From Trichomonas tenax (lineage: Eukaryota > Parabasalia > Trichomonadida > Trichomonadidae), in the NCBI GenBank assembly GCA_023091735.1, contig JALKBU010000859.1, positions 1 through 22,443 of the forward strand: a stretch of DNA of 22,443 nt, written 5' to 3'. The position numbers were made by a program, and so were the translations under genes. This document shows positions 1-6,145 of the stretch, one piece after another (within the stretch, counting starts at the first letter, position 1; the number at the start of each line of letters is the position of its first letter). Below the pieces are notes generated by a model that did not search any database, was not told the origin of the DNA, and saw nothing but the letters and a program-made list of their open reading frames with translations.

Positions 1-69
1 CTCTGTCGTAAATATTAGTATTAATAAATTATTGTTTTTGTAATTTGTGAATTCAGTAATTATTTAAAA

Positions 70-116
70 AGATGTTCGCAGAACTCGAGGCGAAGACTCG
101 AGGAATGCGAACATCT
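70..116. terminator. Strong stem-loop at the 3' end of the 122-493 gene
   Basis: An 11-bp perfect stem (70-80 with 106-116) is followed by a symmetric GAA/GAA internal loop and a 6-bp CTCGAG/CTCGAG stem (84-89 with 97-102) closed by a 7-nt loop. It is much richer in GC than its surroundings and starts five bases past the stop codon of the minus-strand gene. The position suggests a 3'-end-forming or transcription-stop hairpin. That role is inferred; some giant viruses polyadenylate at such hairpins. A role in replication is not excluded. Confidence 0.5.
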
Positions 117-121
117 AATTA

Positions 122-493
122 CTAACTGATGATACCTAATAAATTTTTAAATCGTTCAGTACAATATTTAATTGTTAATGGAAAGTGAACTATACCATTT
201 AATCCATCGACTTCAAATTGATTTGATGGGTTTTGACTGAATTTATTAACATACCAACTAGTGAAAATAGAATTTAAATATTCTAAATGTGTTGTTATAT
301 CCCCTTTACTGATGATATTATTTATATTCATATCATATGATTTGTCATCGATTAAGAAGGTGATGAAGTCATCAACATTTAAAATAATTGAGTTAAATTT
401 ACCTGAAACAGAGATTAGGGAAACATTAAAGATACCAGTAACGTTTAAATTTAATTCACAAACATTATTTGAAATTATATTAATAATTGACAT
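122..493 (-). CDS. Hypothetical Maverick protein, 123 aa
   Basis: This ORF is open and starts with ATG, divergent from the 512 gene across only 18 bp. I do not recognise the product. The N-terminal 65 residues alternate hydrophobic and polar residues (many I, V, N, L) as in a beta-rich fold. The C-terminal half is more helical and ends in a segment with the residues ERFKNLLG. No signal peptide or membrane helix is evident. Its place in the virion-gene block suggests a minor structural protein, but that is context only. A minor jelly-roll (penton-like) protein is one possibility I cannot support directly. A strong stem-loop lies immediately downstream of its stop codon. Confidence 0.6.
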   Translation of the reverse strand: MSIINIISNNVCELNLNVTGIFNVSLISVSGKFNSIILNVDDFITFLIDDKSYDMNINNIISKGDITTHLEYLNSIFTSWYVNKFSQNPSNQFEVDGLNGIVHFPLTIKYCTERFKNLLGIIS

Positions 494-511
494 TTTTAAT
501 TAATTAAAAAT
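494..511. promoter_or_regulatory. Palindromic 18-bp bidirectional promoter region
   Basis: The only sequence between the start codons of two divergent Maverick genes is ttttaattaattaaaaat. With its flanks it lies inside a perfect 20-bp palindrome (492-511). Any promoter for either gene must use this spacer or lie within the opposite coding region. Promoter function is inferred from position. Confidence 0.5.
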
Positions 512-988
512 ATGGTTAAACGATATTTTCCAGTACAAAATAAAACTCGTGTGAGATTGCCTCAGGATTTCATTGATTCCAAGAATAAAAAATATATTTA
601 TATTATCGACTTTCAAACTTCTGAACAATATAGCGAGGGATATAGACCATTTTTATTATCTTTACATTCAAATTTAGTTCAGAAAGACCCTTATTGTGAT
701 CAATTAATACGTTTCTCTACAGGATCACGTACTGATATTGATAGATTAAAATATGAACAAATTGATAATATTGAATTTGTAGATTTCTGGTTTAAGTATC
801 CAGATGGGTCAAAATGTGATTATACAGAAATAGAAGATGTAATCGAAAAAGATGTAACAATAACTGACTCCGATGGGAATCAAAAAATAATACATCAAAG
901 AATTAAAACGGGTGAAAGATCAATTGATGTCAAATCGTTTCCTAAACTCTGTACTTTTGTTATGTTAATGTTAGAATATGAGCCATAG
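512..988 (+). CDS. Hypothetical Maverick protein, 158 aa
   Basis: This is an intact ATG-to-TAG frame that diverges from the 122-493 gene and converges on the broken 1008-2095 gene, with only 19 bp between the two stop codons. The product is soluble-looking, with no membrane helix or signal peptide. It has a basic N-terminus, a central region rich in aromatic and charged residues (including a WFKYPDGS stretch near residue 93), and a beta-strand-like segment with alternating charge around residues 105-135. I do not recognise a family. The virion-gene neighbourhood makes a structural or assembly role plausible, but nothing in the sequence proves it. It is one of the few genes of this element without a visible lesion. 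Confidence 0.6.
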   Translation: MVKRYFPVQNKTRVRLPQDFIDSKNKKYIYIIDFQTSEQYSEGYRPFLLSLHSNLVQKDPYCDQLIRFSTGSRTDIDRLKYEQIDNIEFVDFWFKYPDGSKCDYTEIEDVIEKDVTITDSDGNQKIIHQRIKTGERSIDVKSFPKLCTFVMLMLEYEP

Positions 989-1007
989 GCTCTCGTTCTG
1001 TAGGAAC
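980..1007. terminator. Two small hairpins between convergent genes
   Basis: GAGCC-ATA-GGCTC (980-992) overlaps the TAG stop of the + gene. GTTC-TGTAG-GAAC (995-1007) ends just before the stop of the minus gene. They may mark the transcript ends of the two convergent genes. The stems are short (5 and 4 bp), so the call is weak. Confidence 0.3.
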
Positions 1008-2095
1008 TTAAATTATTTTTACAAAGAAACGCTCAAGAGAGATTTTATATTCATCAACTATTTTATTGTATATTTCATTGTATGATAAATTTAAATCATT
1101 TGTGACTCCATTCTTTGTAACCTTTATTGTGTTAATCTCTTTAATCGGTGAAAGTTTAGCAACCACTGTGCAGCTTGAAATATCATCATCAATGAAATAT
1201 TGAATCTTAACATCAGAATCCTGAACTTCACATAACACAGCTATGATATGTATTAAATCCTCATATGGAAGAATTATTAAACCGGAATCATCAATTAAAT
1301 TGATAACAGATTCATAATTGTCAATGATGATATCCCTATATATTTTCATTAATTCTGTATCTAATGATGTAGTCTTGGATTCATCATAATGAACAGTCAC
1401 TGGTTCGGTATATCGTACTTCAATATTTCCTCGGAAGCCTGTGAAAGATATGACCTCCTTTATATTCATACCAGTAATATATGGATCAACAATTGCAGTT
1501 TTGAAATATTTCTTTGGTGATATTGGTTTCTGAAGTGTTGCGAATTGACCTTCTAAATTATGCTGATATGTAGGAAAACCATCTCGACCTGGAATAATTG
1601 AATTCATTTCTTCAACAAATCTTGAATATGGTTCTTGTCTATATGAATTTATCGGTCCATTTTCACCCTCACCAATATATTGTTTAATTGGTTTTCCATT
1701 TGCATCAAATTCAATTGGATATGTTGTGTTATATGCTTTTCTTTTTCCATAATCACTATCTTTTAGTTTGTACCCATTAATGACTTTAATATTCCCCTTT
1801 GCAGCTGTAATGAAAACTTCTGGAATACCATCTTGTTTTCCATTAGGACCTGTGACATCTGCTGCATGAGCTTCCCAATTTAAACCTTGACGTTTAGCGT
1901 ATGCTTCAGCCTCTGGAATGTTAAAACATTTTTCATTTGCTTTACGTCTTTTTGAAGACCAGCAACAATATGAACTAATTCCTTCATTCCATCAGGAACT
2001 GATATTTGACGTTGATATGTTTGACTAGCTCTTTTCCCGTTCTGATAAGTACCAGGTTTAAGTTGTGTTTGTAATAAGTTTCCGATTTTTGCCAT
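1008..2095 (-). pseudogene. Maverick protein of unknown function, frameshifted
   Basis: The start is the ATG at 2095, followed by a frame that fails at 1880. A second frame, without its own ATG at the top, continues from about 1950 to the stop at 1008. The two join if one base was lost in the A-run at 1949-1953 (T-run on the + strand), giving a protein of about 360 residues. The first 47 residues are basic and Gln-rich. The middle has a conserved-looking Gly/Asp/Asn-rich region with NWEAHAADVTGPNG and later EVFITAAKG. The last 150 residues look like a mixed alpha/beta domain. It lies 42 bp downstream of the ATPase gene on the same strand, which suggests a virion or assembly component, but the family is not recognised. 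A -1 programmed shift is possible in principle. The codon pair at the run (CAA AAA) is a poor slippery site, and neighbouring genes are clearly broken, so decay is more likely. Confidence 0.75.
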
Positions 2096-2137
2096 GTTTT
2101 ATTAGAATAAAAAAATTAAATTAATATGTATTTTTAA

Positions 2138-3007
2138 TCAGAAAAAAGTAACATTACCTTTAACAGTATCAACTATTAACTTTCCATGTTCACTTAATTG
2201 TTGATATTTATAATAAAGCTCATTAATTGACATTGGTAGATTCACCTGATACAACATAACATTTAATTGCTGACGACTAAAACCTGAGAATATAAATAAT
2301 GTTGAAATATTTGATTTAATATTTGTTGAGAGAGCTTTAAAATATTGAATAGCCATAAAGAATGTGCATTGAATATGTCAATATTGTGTTAAGAGTTGAT
2401 TGAAATAAGATTTTTCATTACTGATTAATTTTGATTTAACAGCATCATCAAGGAAGACTAAAGCATGAAGGAATTCACAACTGAAATCATTAATAAATAA
2501 TGTTTTAAACAAATCATCTCTTTGTTCATCAACTATTTTATCCTCTAAATTTTCCTTCTTGATTGTATTATATAATTCTTTATACATTATTAATTTCTTT
2601 GAATAATCTTCTGCTTCATCATGTGATAAACAAATAATTGGAATATGAATGAGGTGTTTCAATGATTCAAAAGTGTCATCACATTCACTACCAATTCGAT
2701 TTATATATATTAACACATGAGAATATGGGGATGTGTTAGAGATAATAATCAACTCTTTAATGATGGATAAAACTTTACCCTTAAATTATTTACCAATTGC
2801 AGCAGTAATGGAGTTATAATATACATTTGAATATGGTATTTTGCTCAAAACTTCTTTTGATAAGGAATCTTTATTTTTATTCAATTCATCATTTATCATA
2901 CTGTCAATGTATTCATTATATACATCATTAAGCTCGGGATTTAATCCCTCGGGGCTTTTAAACCATTCGACCACAGGTCTCAGGGAATGAAGTTCCCGTT
3001 CAGTCAT
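2138..3007 (-). pseudogene. Maverick genome-packaging ATPase (FtsK/HerA type), broken by two stops
   Basis: Three consecutive open segments lie in one frame, separated by a TAA at 2786-2788 (codon 74) and a TGA at 2378-2380 (codon 210). The start is the ATG at 3007; an upstream in-frame ATG at 3052 would overlap the capsid gene. The P-loop region is at codons 72-79, spaced like GxxxxGK but with the first stop inside it and Val where Ser/Thr is expected. A Walker B-like strand, LHALVFLDD, is at codons 180-188. The C-terminal part has the Gln and the IFSGFSRQQL-type segment typical of Maverick ATPases. The second stop precedes a His at the place where an Arg-His pair is usual, consistent with a CGA-to-TGA change. 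Known role: these ATPases pump the element's DNA into the capsid. The capsid gene lies 28 bp upstream on the same strand. The gene is non-functional as read. Confidence 0.85.
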
Positions 3008-3035
3008 TTTATATTTACAAAAATAATATTTTTCC

Positions 3036-4667
3036 TTATAAATTATTATCAATATAGTATTGACTCTTAAACTGTGGTGGGCATCCGGTTTTATGATACT
3101 TTAACCCATTTTCTGGATCCCAACTCCAAAATGTTGTACGTGTGAACCAGAATTGTGGGGGTGTTGTAATCTTTGAGCAATATGTATCGTTGGCTCCCTG
3201 AACAATTGGAAATGCCTTCAATGCAACCGTTACACTTGTATTTCCAGTTTCGATACCATCAAAGAATATACCTGCACCGTGTCTCTGAGTTGGAATTGTG
3301 CACATGAATGAGGTTTAGTCCTTCCATGTTCTTGGTAATGGTGCGTCATCATCTGCATTTAATGGCCTAGTTAATGAATCCTCATATTCTTCAGTGCATT
3401 CATGAATACCATCCAAATCTGAAGCCTGTAACATTCGAGTGAAGAATATATCACCAACTGTCATCATATCCTTTTCTGGATAATTTCTACCATCAACTGT
3501 GACCTGAACACCTCGCAACATTGGATTTTCTAAAACTGTTCTTTGGAGTGGTGATTTAGGAAATGCTAAAACTATGTCTGTCACATTATGAAGTGCATAA
3601 GTGAAATCAGAACTTATTCCATCAGCTGGCACACATCCGTTATTTAAGCTCCTAATAATTATTTGTTGTGCTGGTCTGAAATATTGATCCTGTGGTGTGA
3701 AAAGTTTAGGTATTGCTCGAATTGATTCTTCAACTAATTCATAACCTGGAATAATTGCTTTATCTTCTAAAACAACTAAATTTGTGCAACGTAATGTAAC
3801 TTTTGAAATTACCGGTTTTGCTGTTGTCGCTGCAATATTAGTGATTAAATTCGCTGACATGCCAATTTGAGTGAATTTCCTATCATATTTAAATGCTTTT
3901 TCTGGAATTTTCGCATAATTTTCATCGGTAATTTTTTCATAAACATAATTTTGTGAATCAGCAACAAGTAATGGATCAACTTGGCAAAACACAAGTGAAT
4001 CCTTATCAACATAATATTTAAGAATAATTTCACCAAATGTTTTAGGGAAATCATTAAACCCCTGAAATGCTAATAAATCATTAACTGGAATAATTAAATC
4101 AAATTCAATATCAGTAGAAGAGCTAGCAGTTTTGAATTTCTCTGATGGGTCAATATATTTACCCACAACTGAATTATCATATTTTTGAACGTTATTATAT
4201 AATGAATGTGTAAATTTCTTAACTCTCCTTTCAGACTTTGGTTTATATGTTGCATATGCATATGATTCACGTGACATTTCCATTTGTAAATATCCAACGT
4301 CGCCTCTATCTGTTTCAACCTCTAATTGACGCATGTTTTGATTACTTGATTAATAACCAATGAATAATCTCATGCATTTAAAAGCATCATCACATGTAAA
4401 GGATTTATCGGATTCAATAGTGACTCTTACCCTACGTTTAATACATATTTCTCCTAACTGATTTACATCGTGAGCGTTATTTGTGATTCTTAAATGTGTT
4501 TGTTTTGTATAATCATAGGGGGCATCAGAATCGATGCAAGAGTTTTCAAGTTCTCTGAAATATCTCCTACCATCATTTTTAGCAAAGACCTCATTAATCT
4601 TTTCAAATGATTGAAACACGTTTCCATTTATTGGTTTAGTGTTTGGGATCAAATAGTTCGTTGTCAT
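3036..4667 (-). pseudogene. Maverick major capsid protein (double jelly-roll, PY-type), broken by two stops
   Basis: One frame of 544 codons from the ATG at 4667 is interrupted by TAA at 4350-4352 (codon 106) and TAA at 3315-3317 (codon 451). The three parts are collinear with no frame change. The first part ends in beta-strand-like sequence with FIGY. The middle part has the DIEFDLIIPVNDLLAF strand-and-helix region characteristic of these capsids, and the last part has a Trp/Pro-rich C-terminus. The length fits Polinton major capsid proteins, which are related to those of virophages and adenovirus hexon and form the icosahedral shell. The gene diverges from 4729-4959 and is followed by the ATPase gene on the same strand. 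Both lesions look like single-base changes. Family assignment rests on recognised sequence character and neighbours, without an alignment. Confidence 0.82.
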
Positions 4668-4728
4668 TTATGTATAAATAAAAAATAATATTTGAAACAT
4701 AAATCAATTTTTATTTATTATAAAAATA
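4668..4728. promoter_or_regulatory. Divergent promoter region with inverted TTTTTATTTAT motifs
   Basis: This 61-bp gap separates the capsid gene start (minus) from the small basic protein start (plus). Each ATG is preceded by TTTTTATTTAT, about 8 nt upstream on the minus side and about 12 nt upstream on the plus side, so the motif occurs as an inverted pair. Similar T-tract/TAAA patterns precede other genes of the element. A promoter role is inferred. Confidence 0.45.
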
Positions 4729-4959
4729 ATGGGGGCAGGTGTGTTTAAGAAATTATGGGATAAAGTCAAAAGAAGAGTTAAAAGTATATGGGAAACTGGG
4801 AAGAAAGCTGTTAATTTTGTGAAGGATAAAATACTTCCTCCTACCGAAGCAATCAGTGATGTGGCAATTTCAATATCACCACAACATGGTCAAAAGGTTA
4901 AAAATATATTAGATAAAAGTGGGAAAGTTATCAATCGATTAACTCCAATATTGAAGTGA
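4729..4959 (+). CDS. Small basic amphipathic Maverick protein, 76 aa
   Basis: This is an intact ATG-to-TGA frame and the only + strand gene in this half of the element. The product is strongly basic. Residues 4-40 form a probable amphipathic helix with Phe/Leu/Trp/Val on one face and Lys/Arg on the other, followed by a Pro-Pro kink and a second, weaker helix to the C-terminus. Such a peptide could bind membrane or DNA. It resembles in character the membrane-lytic internal proteins of adenovirus-like capsids or a DNA-condensing core peptide, but this is analogy and not detected homology. It diverges from the major capsid gene, which favours expression with the virion proteins. The frame is short yet shows clean helical periodicity, so I consider it a real gene. 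Confidence 0.65.
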   Translation: MGAGVFKKLWDKVKRRVKSIWETGKKAVNFVKDKILPPTEAISDVAISISPQHGQKVKNILDKSGKVINRLTPILK

Positions 4960-4972
4960 TGCAATGTATAAT

Positions 4973-5302
4973 TTATTTTTGTTCTCTGAATGAATCAAAG
5001 TAATCACTTATTTTTTCATATAATTTTGGAAGATGTTCTTTATAAATTAAAATAGTTGTTCTCCTTATGTCGTACTCAGAGCCTGGAAATGTATTTCTTA
5101 TTATATCTCTTACGTTTTCATTGGAGTCATAGCAACAGGTAAATTTTCACGACCCTAGAATTTTAATATTATGTTTACCTTTATAATATAAACTTTCAAC
5201 ATAATCACAAAAGTAAACATCAACTTGTTTTACACCATCTAATATTGGAATGAGTGCTTCAATTAATTTATTGACTGTGACATACCGAAGTTTTGCTCTC
5301 AT
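4973..5302 (-). pseudogene. Small Maverick protein (about 109 aa), broken by one TGA
   Basis: A 110-codon frame runs from the ATG at 5302 to TAA at 4973-4975, with a single in-frame TGA at 5147-5149 (codon 52). Neither half is long, but the composition is continuous across the stop and resembles a compact alpha/beta protein: an N-terminal basic strand, a helix with KLIEALIPIL, strands around VDVYFCDY, and a C-terminal helix-rich segment with KLYEKISDYFDSF. I do not recognise the family. It converges on the 4729-4959 gene with a 13-bp gap between stop codons. A T-tract followed by TAAGAA lies upstream of the ATG, like other genes in this element. Function unknown; the single-stop lesion matches the decay seen in its neighbours. 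Confidence 0.55.
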
Positions 5303-5351
5303 TTCTTACGAATTAAAAAAAATAAATTATTTCAAAAAAGTAAGAAGAATT

Positions 5352-5936
5352 TTAAGCATTATAAAAGGATTTACATTTACCATATTCTTTAAAATGTTTT
5401 CTAATACCTAATGAATGCCAATTGTTATAAGAAATTAAATAATTTTTATCTTTATTTTTACATCTTTCATCATTTCCAATATATTTATATTTTAATTTAG
5501 TTTTTGTGTTTTCATAGTCTTCAGGATTCAATACCTCACAATCTTCTTTAATAAATTGATGTTTTATGTAATCAGGATTTAATACTTTTCTATTTACCAC
5601 GCCATTTTTGCCCTTTACTTTTTTATAACAGTAAATACTAATTCCATCTTCTTTTGGTTCATCTATTACTTTAATTTCATTGTCAGAAAGTTTTAGTCGT
5701 TTATGTTCATAATCACCTTTTTGGAATCTCTTCCATGTTGTTATATATAACTTACCATCATATTTATATATCATTTCAGAATTACAATTTTCATATTTCG
5801 ATATTAATGCACAATTTTGTTTTTTAAATTGTTCTTTAATCCATTCAGGATTTAGGCCATGACCTAATCGTTGAGGCTCATCTTTAGATTCATCAAAGTC
5901 CTTAATTGACTTTTTAATATATATATATAATTGCTT
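5352..5936 (-). pseudogene. N-terminally truncated repeat protein, possibly zinc-ribbon-like (DUF723-type)
   Basis: The frame is open from 5936 to the TAA at 5352, but the first ATG (5774) lies inside a domain whose homologous sequence continues upstream, so the true N-terminus is missing. Two related units are visible. The first runs from about LNPEWIKEQF through a YKYDGKLYITTWKRFQKG segment. The second runs from LNPDYIKHQF through YKYIGNDER to an NWHSLGIRKHF segment. The layout (helix, then Tyr-rich strands, then a W/F-x-x-G turn) recalls small repeated DNA-binding domains of the DUF723/zinc-ribbon kind found in phages and giant viruses, although most metal-ligand cysteines are absent. Upstream is an AT dinucleotide run and a stop at 5937-5939. 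This gene probably marks where the Maverick copy was cut off. Confidence 0.5.
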
Positions 5937-5939
5937 TTA

Positions 5940-6145
5940 TACACTAATTAAAAATTAATGATAAAAAATTAACATAGTTTTTTCCCCACTATATATAGTT
6001 ACAAAAAGTGACATAGGATCCCCGACATATACTACTATACAAACATTGTATATACAAAATCGAATTTTTATGATGAAAATAGGTACTGTACATATTATAG
6101 AACACGAAATACAAATAAAAATCGAAATATTGTTTTTCAAAAAAA
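5940..6145. other. Intergenic region between the Maverick remnant and the USP gene
   Basis: AT-rich spacer that should contain the right edge of the mobile element and the promoter of the protease gene. The sequence just before the ATG ends in a T-run, TCA and an A-run; the TCA could be a weak initiator. No terminal inverted repeat or target duplication was recognised here. Confidence 0.4.

Larger units (their letters stand above)
1..5936. mobile_element. Degenerate Maverick/Polinton element, virion-gene part (left end outside window)
   Basis: Seen: a major capsid gene, a packaging ATPase gene and several small ORFs are packed tightly on both strands, with gaps of 18-60 bp. Known: Mavericks (Polintons) are 15-20 kb virus-like DNA transposons with a protein-primed polymerase B, a retroviral-type integrase, a cysteine protease, an FtsK/HerA ATPase and jelly-roll capsid proteins, and they are very abundant in trichomonads. 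Only the capsid/ATPase module is in this window; no polymerase, integrase or protease is seen. At least five genes are broken, so the copy is defective. The right limit is set at the end of the last open frame, where an AT dinucleotide run begins. I could not identify a terminal inverted repeat or target-site duplication, so the right end may be a truncation rather than a true terminus. Confidence 0.85.

Noticed and set aside
261..503. Plus-strand 80-codon frame
   Set aside because: It is antisense to the 122-493 gene, which has the ATG adjoining the divergent spacer.
3845..4318. Two short minus frames in the capsid region
   Set aside because: They are out-of-frame shadows of the capsid reading frame.
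1008..5302. Alternative genetic code explaining the in-frame stops
   Set aside because: Both TAA and TGA occur as lesions, while TAA, TAG and TGA all serve as ordinary stops in neighbouring genes. A frameshift is also present, so decay explains the pattern better.
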